Source: Tremella fuciformis
Taxonomy: Eukaryota; Basidiomycota; Tremellomycetes; Tremellales; Tremellaceae
Assembly (NCBI GenBank): GCA_032768795.1
Contig: CP136490.1
Location: forward strand, 8,586,001-8,650,000
DNA: 64,000 nt
Reading direction: 5' to 3'
Made by a program: the position numbers and the translations under genes. Of this stretch, positions 1-11,388 are shown piece after piece. Position 1 is the stretch's first letter, and every line of letters begins with the position of its first letter. Under the pieces are notes generated by a model that saw nothing but the letters and a program-made list of their open reading frames with translations, was not told the origin of the DNA and searched no databases.

Positions 1-335
1 CAGCATCGGCAAGAGGCAGGCATGGCTCACTCCAGTACCTGGATCTCCAGCACATCTCCCGGACGAGCATTGGGTATGGCGAACGGTCCAGAGAGGTGAT
101 GATCCATGTCGTGGTCCAGGTGCAAAATATCATTGGCACAATCGTCATTCGACACTTGTCCGCCCGAATAGTCGATACACTGTATCTTGACCGCCCGGCC
201 CAGCGGGATGGTCGTGATGGGGGGAATGAGGGGGTGCCATCTCGTGTGAATGCCGGGCTGGGACTGGCCCGGCTTGTGGGGGTCCACGTGCAGTAGTGTT
301 GGGATCGGTCCTCCAGGTGCTGTAGAGGATGGCAT
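1..335 (-). CDS. Formamidase/acetamidase family protein, N-terminal part (runs off the left edge)
   Basis: Family enzymes hydrolyse formamide or short amides to ammonia and the acid, in the cytosol, for nitrogen supply. The visible N-terminus carries the family landmarks: HTRWHP near residue 30, DYSGGQVSNDDCA near residue 55, and LSGPF followed by ARPGDVLEIQ near residue 85. I chose the Met at 335 because family homology starts soon after it; an in-frame Met at 374 is possible. The exon appears to end at about 31 with a GTGAGC donor (completing a D as in the usual ILD motif), so the stop codon seen a few bases on lies inside an intron and the gene continues beyond the window. Only about 100 of about 410 residues are present. 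Confidence 0.82.
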
Positions 336-623
336 TTCGTACCAGTATGTGACTGACTGGCATGTCGGCTGCACGCGTAGATGCCATATCTACTTTTGCG
401 CTTGTGCTCGCCAGCATGGCGCAAGCGCAAGCAACAAGCACAAGCAGGATGTCGCAGCCAATGGGTCCGGAAGCATACAACGCGCTGGTATGTTATAAGC
501 GCTTGAGGTCGTGTCGGGTAGGAATCTTACTCTTTCGGGCAGTTTGGCACACGCCAAAACTACAACGAATGCCATGCGGTACAACGGACAAAGGTCTATA
601 CAACACTACTTGCTCTGATTGGC

Positions 624-3002
624 TCAGAAGAACGCGACGGACAGCCCCTCCCGCTGCATTTTGTCGTGCCAATCAACGGGCTTGCCCGAGATGTCCACCT
701 CCTGCCAGACCTTCTCCACCAGGGCGATGTTGTCCAACCACATTCTTTCTGGGCCAGGCCGCTTCATGTGCTTCATCGCCCTTCGCCGATCAGATTCGTC
801 CAGTGACAGTGTGGCAGCGAGGAACGCTGGCAGGGCGATGAACCCCCATAGATCGCCATTTGGTAGACGTATGACCGAGTCGAGCAGCGAGAGCATCTCT
901 GCCCGAGCCTGGCGAAGGACGGGATGCAGCGCTCCTACACGATGTATCGACTGCCCCTATCAGCGAGTGCGCCTGTCGAGGTCAGGAAACGGACTTACCT
1001 GGTACAACAGCACATAAGCACTGAGACGCCATAGCTGCCCCGCGATCGTTCTGGACACCACGGCCGATGCGTCGAGTGTATCGGTAGACTGAGCCGCTGA
1101 GAACTTCCAATTCCTGATCGCAGTCTCCACTTGATCCGCCTGTTCCTTGATCGCGCCGTACGGCGTTGTTGCCATGTCCGCGCAGAGATTGACTATCTGC
1201 GCGAGGATCACGACAATGCCATCCGGGAGACCTAAATAGGCGGACCAGCAGTACTCTTCGTTTTGATCGATAGTCGGCACATCGGGTGTCCCAGGGTCTA
1301 TTCCGACGTTGAAGCTGCGAGAGTCAGCTGTGTTGAACGGAAGCCAGCAAGAGCCACTCACATAGTTCGTCGACCTCTATGCACTATACATCGACTGATG
1401 TCCGAGAGTGCATAGAGGCGAAGCGAGAATGTATTAGAAGTTCGTAGCTCGGCGAGCTTCAAGGTAGGATGTGGTTCCTTGAAGACGCTCATGATGAGAC
1501 GATCTCCCAGGGCGAGCATGTTGTAGGACGGGGCCGCGCCTCCTCGAATGAACTAGATTGTCAGCCTATGCTGTCTTCTGGGCTTCTCCAGGCGCACCTC
1601 CACGAGCTGCAGGTCTATCACGCCCCAGAGACTGGTATTTAGCTGGCACCAGAAAGGACCAAAATGAGACATACAGATCGGAAAGAGCCATCTTGTCCGT
1701 GACTACCACATGTCGCAGCTCTTGAATAGCATCTTCTGTCCATTTCCGGCTCTCCTGATCCGCGGCATAAGGCGTCGAGACGTGATTGACATAGAGCCGC
1801 AGTCTCTGGATGGCATCTTCCGCACCTAAGTCATCCTTGTTGGCGGGGCTCTCGCTTGCGGAACGATTCTTCACCCCCTCGTGCACCCCAGCTCCTCGAT
1901 GTGCCAACTCGACCAGCTTAGGCTGAGGCTCCTTTACATCCTCGGGATTCGAAGCGAACAGGAAGATGTACGCGGTAGCGACTGCATATCTCACCGCTCG
2001 CATTACGCCTGCATAGTCAGCAAGATCACCGTACGCATCAGCTGGACACACTGTTGTTGTCGTGTAGTGCCGTTATACGCGCTCTTGCATAGTCCCTTGC
2101 AGTCGAAGGCAAACCCACAAGCCACGACTCGACCACACGAGCGTCTGGCGGTCAGCAGGTACCGAGAAAAGGAGGTGTCATGGCGTACAGATCTCGGCCA
2201 GGGAGACACCCTGACGCATAGGCCGATCTACGGAAAGGAACAAGACTCGAGAGTTCCCATTGAGACCGGCATTGAGCTCGTCATTCGGCTGAGCGTTCAG
2301 AGGGAAGAGACGCTCCAGCTCCTCCCAGAATGCCTTGGCCGAGCCGTCGCCTCCGGTGTTCCAAGAATCCAGGCCGAAAGACGTATCCGAGCCATTGGTG
2401 AAGATGGCAGAGGGGGTGGTCTGGGTATGGGTGGGCCAGTTGTAGACAGGCGGGGCTAGCACGGGGAGGCTAGTCAGCGTTGCGCCAGCCGAAGAAGGCG
2501 TGTCGAGCGCCCAAGCCATCGGGTTCTGTGAAGGTCCAATGGGTGCCGGCTGGATGGTCGTGTGAGGTAGGGCGAAGGCTCCAGGCGGCTCTGTCTGAAA
2601 ATCGCAGATCTGACTTTGTGTGGTGTCCGCCTGTAATGGGGAGGTGTCCATCTGCACAACGGGTGTACTGGGAGCATTTGTGGGAGAAGGTGTAGGAGTA
2701 GAGGATTGGGCGGTCTCCAATCTCTTATCGCTCGGTATCTCTGAGCGGCCATCGCAGTCCCACTGCCCGGCGAGGCAGCGCTGGCAAAATCCGTCCGCGT
2801 TCCACGCCTCGTCACACTTTTTACCCCGCCTTGCAGGTCAGCATCCCTGGTCCACCCATATGAAGCTCTGGCCATACCGTTTGCATGTCCCACCTGGAGC
2901 TCTCAGCGATATTACCAGAGATTGTGTCTATGTGAACTCACACCCCGTGCGTGATCGCTTGAAGGGCCCCGCACGTCTTTTGCGTTTGATTGGTGGGCCC
3001 AT
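624..3002 (-). CDS. Zn(II)2Cys6 fungal transcription factor
   Basis: Nuclear DNA-binding regulator. The zinc cluster is split over three exons. Exon 1 is 2942-3002 (Met at 3002, basic stretch KRKRR); after introns 2894-2941 and 2830-2877 the joined protein reads TGCGTCKRRGKKCDE, then CQRC and a last Cys six residues later, which is the full six-cysteine pattern. A Ser/Thr/Pro-rich linker follows, then short introns at 2047-2200 joining exons encoding YARVVESWLVG and VMRAVRYAVA, typical of the middle homology region of this family. The C-terminal exon ends at 624. The target is unknown. Adjacent genes are a formamidase downstream on the same strand and an SDR upstream, so a role in amide or nitrogen use is possible but only by position. 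Confidence 0.85.
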
Positions 3003-3073
3003 AGGGCCGTGTGATTCGGAGACAGTCATGCAGCAGCACAAGGCCCGGCCCAGCAATGCTCTTGAGACGGTTG

Positions 3074-3103
3074 GCTGTTGACGGATGACTGTTCGCTGTT
3101 GAC
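3074..3103. promoter_or_regulatory. Direct repeat GCTGTTGAC, 21 bp apart, upstream of the Zn2Cys6 gene
   Basis: GCTGTTGAC occurs at 3074 and 3095, exactly two helical turns apart, about 75 bp upstream of the start at 3002. The 3003-3341 interval holds no other recognisable feature. Operator function is a guess from spacing alone. Confidence 0.22.
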
Positions 3104-3341
3104 TGTTGGCGGTTGAACGGTGGCCAGGTCTTGAAAGATAAGGACCGCTTTAAGCCGGTCGGCAATTCGTCACGAAAGGGTCGCTGGTGTGTGGCGGATA
3201 TGGTGATACTCATGGTTTGGCCGTTTTCAAGGGAGCTCCCCATGCATGCAGCAAGATCATGCATGACACTATTTACACCTCCGGGGAGGCCAGAACAACG
3301 ATAGACAAGTGAGAGCAGAAATCCCAGAACCCAAAGGCACA

Positions 3342-4364
3342 TCAAGCTGCGTGTCCGCCGTCGACAACGAGGTCCGTGCCCGTCACAAAGGAGCTAGCAT
3401 CGGATAGCAGGAACGCCACTGGTCCTATAAAGTCAGCGCGGACTGAGTGGTGAGATCATCTAGAGCTGACCTCTGTACTCGTCGCCAGTGCTGCCTCGCT
3501 TGAGGACAGTAGAGTTGACCATGTCCTCCTCGTAGCCGGGGCGTTGGTCGATGATACCTTGGGTCATCTTCGTCTTGATCTGAGCCGTCAGCCAGCTTCT
3601 CACGTAACCCTGGACACCTTACATAGCCCGGAGATAGCGACTGTCAAGATCAGTGATGTGTATGCTATGCCGAAGATGCGCGTGCTCACGTTGATTCGGA
3701 CTCCTTTGGCGCCAAACTCGACCGAGAAGGCACGGGCCATATGCACCACAGCAGCCTTGCTGCACGAGTATGTGGAGCAGGGAATCTGCCTGTTCGCAGA
3801 TTGAGCCACGACACTGGCCGTGAGGACGATGCTTGCTCCTGCAGCACCGGGCGTCGAGTCGGTGTCTGGGTTGCGGGCCAACCATTCCTTCACGAATGAC
3901 TGCACGCATAGGAACAAACCGGTGACATTGACGTCGAAGACGTTCCTCCACAGCTCTTGGTTCGCCTCAAGGACGGTGCTGCTGGATGGAAGTCCGGCAG
4001 CGAGGAACATGCCCCGCACAGGCGAGTCCGAAGGGGCCGCTGCGAAGATTTCGCTGATGGTAGAAGCCACTGCGTCTGCTTTGCGGACGTCGAGGACATG
4101 GTAGGACAGCTTTAGCCCTTTGTCGTCCGCGATGGCTTTAGCAGTGGACCAATCTGGCTCTGTCGGTGTTGGCAGGATATCGATTGCGGCCACACAGGCT
4201 CCGGACTCGAGACACCCAATGACGGTGGAGAGCCCAAGTCCTCTACCACCTCCAGAGATGATGACGGTCCGCCCTTGCAACGAGAACAAGGCGGGAGTAG
4301 GTACGGCTGCGAGCGCAGCTGACTGGTCAGCTTTGCCAGACCGTCCACGCGGCACCACCCACAT
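3342..4364 (-). CDS. Short-chain dehydrogenase/reductase (SDR)
   Basis: NAD(P)-dependent oxidoreductase of the classical SDR fold; substrate unknown. Visible motifs are the cofactor loop SGGGRGLG (a variant of TGxxxGxG), DVNVTG for the Asn of the tetrad, a Ser in LTASVVAQ, and YSCSK for the catalytic Tyr and Lys. After an intron beginning GTGAGC following GVRIN the C-terminus continues out of frame of the first exon: it includes RSWLTAQIKTKM and ends SFVTGTDLVVDGGHAA, the standard SDR tail, with the stop at 3342. The Met at 4364 gives about 20 residues before the first strand; a slightly different start is possible. It shares the promoter region 4365-4650 with the divergent UNC93-like transporter. 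Confidence 0.88.
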
Positions 4365-4650
4365 TGATACGACATGTTGGTCTGGAACGTAGCAAGACGA
4401 CCTACAGCCCGCTCATGCAAGGCTAGTTACGTATCTTCGAAAGATGCCCCCGAGCTCTGGAGAGCGCGTAGCGTATACAGCATTGACCCCGAGCGCTTAA
4501 GAGCGTATAGGGGGGTCGGCGGATAGATAAGTATCCGCGCTGCCTAAACTCGGACAAGTTCATGTTAAAAGCGGCGTTCTGCCCCCATGGGACCCGCTTG
4601 CAACAACGAGACACCACTCACACGACTCCACCACCCAGAAGTCACCCAAC

Positions 4651-6383
4651 ATGGCCGAGGACGAGAAGCACGCCTTCGATGCGACCAACGCAGAGGTCAA
4701 CCATAGTCTGGCGGCCGAGCCGAAGCACAACCACAAGGTCCACTGGTTCAGGAGCACTTTTGCCCAGGTCTTCATCACGGGCATGGTCTCCTTCTTGGCT
4801 CCAGGCGCGTGAGTGTGACATGATCGAGCTCTGCGAAGCACGAAGACTGACCGCGACTCAGCTACTCTGCCCTCGCCTCGACTGGAGCCGGTGGATTGGC
4901 CGATGTGAGTCACGCCAAATCTCCCTCGATCCGACTGACTCGATGTAGGTCAACATCGGTAATGCCTCAGTAGCTCTGGCCTACGCCCTCATTGTGCCCT
5001 CCGCCTTGATGGCCTGTGAGTCTCTCAAGACGCTCAAGATCCCTCTGACAACCTAGGTGGATGTCTGTCTAAACTTGGTCCGCGTATTTCCATGTCGATC
5101 GGCGCCTCGGGTTACGTCTTCTACGCTGCTGCTCTCTACCAGAACTCGGCCGTAAGTCACCAAGTGGCCATTTGGGCGTTGCCCCTGACAGTCAGACCGG
5201 CAACCAACCTTTCTTGATCGTGGGCGCTATCATCTGCGGTGCGACCTCTGGTATTTTCTGGATCACCGAAGCCGCTGTGACCCTCCTGTACTCTGAGCCG
5301 GACCGCAAGGGCCGACACATTGCGCTATGGCAGTCTTTGTACCAGTCGGCCAACCTCATTGGTGGATCCATCAACTTGGCACTCAACATCGACCTCGACA
5401 AGCCTGGAGGCCTCAAGCCCAAGACGTGCGTTTCTCCAATTGGAGTCACACGACCGTGCTCATTCCAGTTATCTCGTTTTTGTTGGCCTCAACGCCATCG
5501 CTCCCATTGTGGCTTTGCTCCTGTCGAACCCGCCGCAGGTCCAGCGCAAGGACGGCTTACCTGTGCCAGCCTTCCCGGGCGAGGGCTTCTTCAAGGAGAT
5601 TTGGCTCACCCTCAAAGAGCTCAAGGACCCCCGCATCGTCGCCTGTAGGTACAGATGTCAAGTTAATCGATTCCATCTGACCCATAGGCTGCTTCCTGTG
5701 GTCCCAGTCGCTCTTCATCCCTTCGTGGCCCTCGACCTACCTTGCTGTGCACTTCTCGGTCCGGGTCCGAGGTCTCAGCTCGCTCGTCGCCCCCGTTTTG
5801 ACCATCATCTGCCTGTACGGCATCGGTGTCGTGCTCGACCGGAAGACCCTCACGATCCGCTACAAGATCCTGTACACCTGGCTCTTCCTCCAGGCCGTCT
5901 CCCTCGCCAGCACGATCTGGCTGCTCGTCGAGCTGAGCGGTACCGCCGGCCAGACTGGCGTCGCGTACGACTGGAGCACTGCCGGTTTCGCCAAGGCATG
6001 GGTCCCGTACCTGCTCAGCGGCACAGCCGCCTGGACATGCTACGGATACTACTGTCAGTGACGAGGCTTCCTTCAGGTAAGAACAGACGCTGACGCGCAC
6101 AGGGTACATGGCTACCTACTGCTTCCCCCGTGAGGCCAGCGGTGCCCGTACCGTCCGCATCATCTCGACGCTTCGGTCTGCCGAGTCTGGCTCGGCCGCC
6201 ATTGCCTTTGGCATCAACTCGATCGGCTTTAGTCTTCTCAAAGTCGGATGGATCAACCTTGCTTTCACCATCGTCTGTCTCTTCTGCGGCGGCTACGTCA
6301 TCCAGCACATCTGGTCGCAGGACAAGAAGGGCGCCTTTGATGAGGTCGCCACTGAGTCTGGACCCATCACTGAGATGCTGTAG
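4651..6383 (+). CDS. UNC93-like major facilitator superfamily membrane protein
   Basis: Predicted polytopic membrane protein of the fungal UNC93-like group (MFS fold); transported substrate is not established. The start MAEDEKHAF at 4651 leads into a first segment ending GMVSFLAPGA, followed by NIGNASVALAYAL, ISMSIGASGYVFYAAALYQ, IICGATSGIFWITEAAV and SLYQSANLIGGSI, which are hallmark regions of this family. There are at least six short introns. The C-terminal half has about six further hydrophobic segments and ends in an acidic cytosolic tail, ESGPITEML. Length after splicing is close to the usual 450-480 residues. It is divergently transcribed from the SDR at 3342-4364. Confidence 0.85.
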
Positions 6384-6834
6384 AGGAGCAGAGAGGAGAG
6401 AGGGGTGTGGGCATTAGTGTCTTTGGGGATTGGGTTGGTGTAAAGTATCCTCAGTACCCTATAGAAGCGAGAGTTGCATGATGTGATCACTGCATGTTTG
6501 TGCGAGGTGGCTCTGACATTTGCGAGAGTGCTTCCCAATCTTTGCCAGCTGACTATGGCCTCCTGGCTCAATTCACAAGTTCACAAAGTCGCAAGGGACA
6601 GGACTCGGAAAAGACCGCTCAGTAGCGTCGTTGGGTGATGCATGGGCTCACCCGCCAAACGCGCTTGGCGCGCTGTAGCGGTAAGCTTAACCCCAGTCAG
6701 GGCTGAGCAACCGCCAAGCTTATCATGTCTCACGTCGCGGCGCCGTCACGTCTTGATACGGTCAGCCAAGAGTACCGCTCACAAATGATTGGACGCTTTG
6801 GAGCATCTGCCTCCTCTTCAGACTACACGCCAAG
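6384..6834. promoter_or_regulatory. Intergenic region with paired AAGCTTA / GATA-type sites
   Basis: The interval between the UNC93-like gene and the amidohydrolase contains no ORF of note. At about 6683-6723 two AAGCTTA elements occur, the second within CCAAGCTTATCA, which includes a GATA-factor core (TGATAAG on the minus strand), roughly 110 bp upstream of the amidohydrolase start. GATA factors control nitrogen genes in fungi; regulation here is inference. Confidence 0.25.
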
Positions 6835-8208
6835 ATGACCGTCTTCTCCGTGCACACCGACCTGCTGTTCGACCCGAAGAAGAAGCAGTTTGTGAAGAAT
6901 GTCTCGGTCCGCGTGGACACCGAGACAGGGCTCATCACTGAGGTCTACGACAATGAAGGGAAGCTGCCCGCGCAGATAGAAGCGCCCGACATCGACCTCC
7001 GAGGAAAGGTCGTGTGTCCCGGCTTCGTCGATGCGCACACCCACATCTTCCTCCACTCTTACAAGTAAGTTTGGGGAAGGCTATTTGACGCAGGCTGACA
7101 GGAAGTGAAGCGCCCTCGGTCATCCAGAAACGGGACGAGAGCTTCGTGGAGCGAATTATTCGAGCCGTCAAACACTGCCGTCTTGGTCTCATGGCAGGCT
7201 ACACCACCTACCGGTCAGTGTGGAGCCTACTGCCGCAGCGAAGGGTGCTGACTGGGCAGCGATCTTGGTTCAGAGTCAATGAAGGAGGCCGACGCCAACA
7301 TCCGGGATGCAGTGAACAGGAATATGATCCCAGGCCCTCGCCTCTTCGTGGCGACGCGTGTCATCGCGTCCACCGCAGCATACGAGCCCAGGACAGAAAA
7401 CCACATTGGCGGGACATGTCTGCCTGCCGGGGCAGACTCTGCCGACGGGCCTGACGAGCTGCGCAAAGCCGTCCGCCGGCGCATCGGGTACGGCGCGGAC
7501 GTAATCAAGTTCTACGCGGACTACTATCGACGCCTCATGCGCTTCCCACCGAAACAGCAACATCCTTACGTCCCATCGATGAAGTTCCAGCCCGAGAACC
7601 CGAATCCGGACCTGGTCGTATTCCAAGACGAAGAGATGGACGCTATCGTCTCTGAAGCTGCGCTGGCGAAAGCCCCTTGCGTGGCGCACGCCGACTCGCA
7701 CGAGGGCGTGCTGGCAGCGGCCAGGGCGAAGGTCCTCTCGATCGAGCACGGTTCGAGAGCTGGGGAAGAAGGCCTGAAGCTCATGAAGGAGAACGGGGTC
7801 ATGCTCGTGCCGACAATGGCGGTCTTCGAGATGATTCTGCAAGAAAGATTCGCCGCGGTGGTGGACAACCTGCGCCTGGCGCACAAGCTTGGCGTACGCC
7901 TCGCTTGTGGTGGAGACACCGGCACATTTCCTCACGGAGAGAATGCTCGCGAGATGGAGATCTTTATTGAAGCAGGTATCTCGGTCGAGGATACCCTGGA
8001 GATGGGAACGGTCGGGGGATGGGAAGCGTGCGGCGGTGACCTATGTGGACGCCGATTTGGGTGGTTCGAAGAGGGTTGCGCTGCGGATATCATTGCATTG
8101 GATTCAGACCCCAGGGAAGACAAGGGCGCCCTGAGAAAGGTCTCGTTCGTCATGAAAGACGCGAGAGTCTGGAAGGAGAACAACAGGGCGGTCGAGCTTG
8201 AGGAGTAA
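6835..8208 (+). CDS. Metal-dependent amidohydrolase (imidazolonepropionase-like)
   Basis: Cytosolic hydrolase of the amidohydrolase superfamily, COG1228-like; it probably cleaves a cyclic amide, lactam or Xaa-Pro-type amide, but the substrate is unknown. All metal-site motifs are visible: PGFVDAHTHIF (HxH), VIKFYAD (carbamylated Lys position), CVAHADS, SIEHGS and GGDTGTF (final Asp). Two short introns interrupt the 5' part (after HSYK at 7064 and near 7213), then one long exon runs to the stop at 8208. The start at 6835 gives a beta-sandwich first segment, as usual. It stands between a UNC93-like transporter and a beta-lactamase-fold gene, all on the plus strand, so together they may use an amide or lactam-type compound. 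Confidence 0.88.
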
Positions 8209-9280
8209 TTCACGTCCGCATCACTTGTAGAGTACAAAGTCGGGCTCCGTGTCCAAGTCAGTTGCATACCTTGTGCTTGCTACGCTCCCTCCAGGCCCAA
8301 GAGACTGCTCTTATGACCGGCGAAAGCCGTCCATTTGGCTGAAGCGCCAGCGCTTGAACGCCCATACGCTATCCGCCTCGGCCGATAAGGATGCCCGGAT
8401 ATAGTTATGCTGTCACTGAACCCCCTACGCTGACCCATCCTAATCGCTCTCTAAGCATGTCTGTCCATCTTTCCAGCGACGCTCAAGCTCAACTCGACGC
8501 TCTGCTCGAGGCCTATCCCGGCAATGTCCCGCTGGCCAATCACCCCGGTACGGTGGTTGGCATCGTCAACAAGCAAGGGGAGAGCGTGTACCTGAAGGCC
8601 GCTGGACCCAATACGGCGAACGAGCCCACGCCTCTTCGAAAAGACGATGTACGCGTTTGTTGGAGGAGGGACAGGCCAGGACTCACGCCTAGGTCTTCGC
8701 CATCTTCTCATGCTCCAAGGTGGTCACTGCCATAGCGGTCATGCACCTCGTTGAGAACGGTGGGCTGGACCTGGACGACCCGGTGTCCAAGTACATCCCC
8801 GCATTCAGCGACATGGACATCATCACCGATTCGACAGAGACCTCGGTGCAGACGAAGAAGGCAAAGTGAGTCTTCGTGTCTGTCTCACAACGAGCTGAGC
8901 TCATTGGTAGGACCCCAATCACCACGCGGATGCTCCTCACACATACGGCAGGGTTCTCCTACTCGTGGTACAACCTCCATCTGCGCAGATGGTACGAGCA
9001 GAACAAACACCTCGTGAGTTGTCCGAGGGTTGGAGAGCGTAGCTGAAAGAACAGAATGGTATCCATGAAGGGGTGGTGGGTTGCAGCCCTAAACCAGAGA
9101 TCCATATCTGACATCCGCAGCCATTGGTAAACGAGCCAGGGACCAAATTTGACTATGGAATCAGCATGGACTGGGCAGGTGAAGTCCTTGTCGCAGCAAC
9201 TGGACAGTCGCTGGGATCATACTTTGAGGGTCAGCGCTTGCTCGAGTCGGGAATGCTTGAGCTGATAGACCAGAACATTT

Positions 9281-9965
9281 GTCAGCGTAGCTCTTACGGG
9301 GCGAATTTCTGCGGGTGTCCCTGGAACGAAAACGGTAAATGGGGGAATTAAATAAGAAAATTCCGGCCATTCTGATTTCATCAGCACAATCCTAATATGC
9401 ATTGTGTCCTTGCCAAATTGCCTTTCATCAGAGAATAAAGATCTATGCATGAGGCTGATGCATGGAATGATCTCTGTAGCAGAACCAATCGCCTACATAG
9501 CTACTGCCATACCCTGCCCTATCATTGCACCAAAATGGTTACAATAGCGCAAGTCTGACAAGACTGCAATAGGCTTGCCAGGTGGCAGCTGTGACATAGC
9601 CCCTGTGACCAGCTTGGCATGCCTATGATCATCTGATCAGCCTAGCATGCCCAACAAGCACTTGCGCATCTCTTGATGAAGTGCTTTAGCTTGCAACTAA
9701 TCAATGTTCTACAGTACATCCGGCTTTGCCGGATGCTTGACCCGTAAGGGCTGCGATGGCTGCGCCGCTAGGCGCAAGGGGGGGTCTTGGGGGGGTGTCC
9801 CACCCCCCCATGTCTAACGGAACCAAAGAACAAGGAATTGCATTAGGTTTTCCAAATTGCCTGAGAACCAATAACTTGAATACCTGATTAGAAATTCAGA
9901 GCTAAAAAAGAATTGAAATAACGAGCTACGCCCTATCGCGCACTTTCCTGCACGATCTACCTAGT
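9281..9965. mobile_element. ~0.69 kb insertion with Helitron/Helentron-like terminus
   Basis: The insertion lies in a T-run of the beta-lactamase-like exon. It has lower GC than its surroundings and no coding capacity. Its right end is CTAG followed by T, preceded by an imperfect 7-bp stem-loop (9936-9942 with 9949-9955, loop of six). The 9-mer GCGTAGCTC lies 4 bp inside the left end (9285-9293) and its inverse GAGCTACGC lies about 33 bp inside the right end (9923-9931). A T-T insertion site, asymmetric inverted repeats and a 3' hairpin match non-autonomous Helentron-type elements. The class is inference; the interruption itself is clear from the host gene. Confidence 0.5.
9717..9810. repeat. 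Three consecutive GC-rich hairpins inside the insertion
   Basis: There are three near-perfect inverted repeats in under 100 bp: 9717-9735 (arms CATCCGGC / GCCGGATG), 9761-9776 (TGCGCC / GGCGCA around GCTA) and 9788-9810 (a run of seven G, then TGTCCCA, then seven C). They could be structural elements of the mobile DNA, or GC clusters of the kind known in fungal mitochondrial genomes. Confidence 0.55.
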
Positions 9966-10859
9966 TCAAGCCCCTCGGCTTGAAGAACATCACCTTCAAC
10001 CCTTGGGCTCGCCCCGAGATCAAGGCGAGATTAGCGACGCTTCATGCGTGGGACAAAACCAACCATACCTTCGCTCCACGAGACTATCCCTCTGAGTGAG
10101 TGATACTCCCTTTCTGACGCGAGCCGTTCTGACTGCAGACACCCTGAATTGCCGATGGAGCGAGGCGGCTCTGGGCTTTGTGAGCATCAGAGCGGAGTTG
10201 CACGCAATGGTGACTGACGAATCTTCAGTCTCTACGGCAGAGGACTACCTTGAGCTGCTCAAGGTCCTGCTCAACGACGGCACAGGTACGAATGGTGCCC
10301 AGATCCTCAAACCTGAAACAGTCAAACAAATGTAAGCAGACTCAGTATCGGTCTTGACCTGCTAAGATCTCAGGTTTGCCGACCAGTGTGGAGCTCTGCA
10401 AGACCTAGGCGCTCTTGGAACCAATGCCATAGTACCCTCAACAGATGACCGGACAGCTGCGGAGCCGTTGATCCTCTTGTGAGACCTCCCGGATTCGCCT
10501 TCTTCACTCTGCTGACCACCCAGGCCCGGGACTCGCAAAGGGTGGGGCCTGTCATTCCTGTGTACGTATTAGCTGTTCCTTCTTCAGAGCCATCTTACAC
10601 ACAGTGAACCTCGAGGATATCCCGGGAGGCCGCAAGGCAGGGTCTGCAGAATGGGGAGGGATCGGCAACCTGTTCTGGCTTGCAGACCCCACTTCCGAAG
10701 TCGCCATGGTCATATTCAACAGTGCTCTGCCCTACGGTAGTGAGTTGCCTGTCGCTCAAGGACACAGCTTGCTGAAGGACAGTGCCCGGCTTCTTCAAGC
10801 TTTACGGGGACTTGCAGAGTGTGGTGTACTCCGAGGGAGCCCTTGTACGGAACGCGTAG

Positions 10860-11388
10860 ACCGTCCGCCTTTGTAATAGAATGCATTGGGGCCTGAGTGC
10901 TTCTCCATAGGAGCTGTTTGAGAGACCCAACTTGAAGCCCCTCTACGCTTCATTATCCTGCCGAGGCCCGGACAATCAGGCGCTTGCCCCTCGGATATGT
11001 CGACTCCTCGGAGAGGAGTTCGCCGGTTCATTGGCGGGGACAGCCTAAAATCCGCCATTGGAGCAGCTGTGGAGACCTCCTGTCAACTCAGATTGGGGCG
11101 AAGCGTATCGCATACTGATGATGATTGCGTGGCTCGCCGTTGGGCACGAGTCGCACGGTGACTGGTGATTGACTGCTATCCGACGCATAAACCTCGGCCG
11201 TGGTCGTGTCATAATGTATAGCCGCGGCAAGCGACCACTACGCCCCCGTTGTAGTTATAAGACTGACTGAGACCATCAGCGCCTATGCACGGCCAGACGC
11301 TGCTGCATCAGCACACAGCTTCGATTACCTGCATCGACCTGACGGCAACAGCTCCCTTCTAGAACGAGGCCGAAGGCGACACCGGAAG
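10860..11388. other. Intergenic, no feature recognised
   Basis: The interval runs from the broken beta-lactamase-like gene to the start of the DUF1338 gene. Only short random ORFs are present and no repeat or RNA signal was seen. Confidence 0.5.

Larger units (their letters stand above)
8457..10859 (+). pseudogene. Serine beta-lactamase/transpeptidase-family hydrolase, split by an insertion
   Basis: Homologues are class C-like serine hydrolases (esterase or lactamase fold). The start MSVHLSSDAQ is at 8457. The nucleophile motif SCSK (SxxK) comes after the first intron; LTHTAGFSYSW and EPGTKFDYGIS (second motif region) follow, and near the end comes the conserved AEWGGIGN region before the tail FFKLYGDLQSVVY, with the stop at 10859. 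The reading frame is broken at 9280/9966: joining the bases on both sides of the insertion restores a family-typical E-E-H-F-K-P-L-G-L-K-N segment. All flanking exons and introns look intact, so the break is recent. Unless the insertion is spliced out, the protein stops inside it, around 9350. Confidence 0.8.

Noticed and set aside
7276..7935. 219-codon open frame antisense to the amidohydrolase
   Set aside because: It mirrors a long GC-rich exon with clear metal-binding motifs on the plus strand; the antisense translation is Arg/His-rich without any domain.
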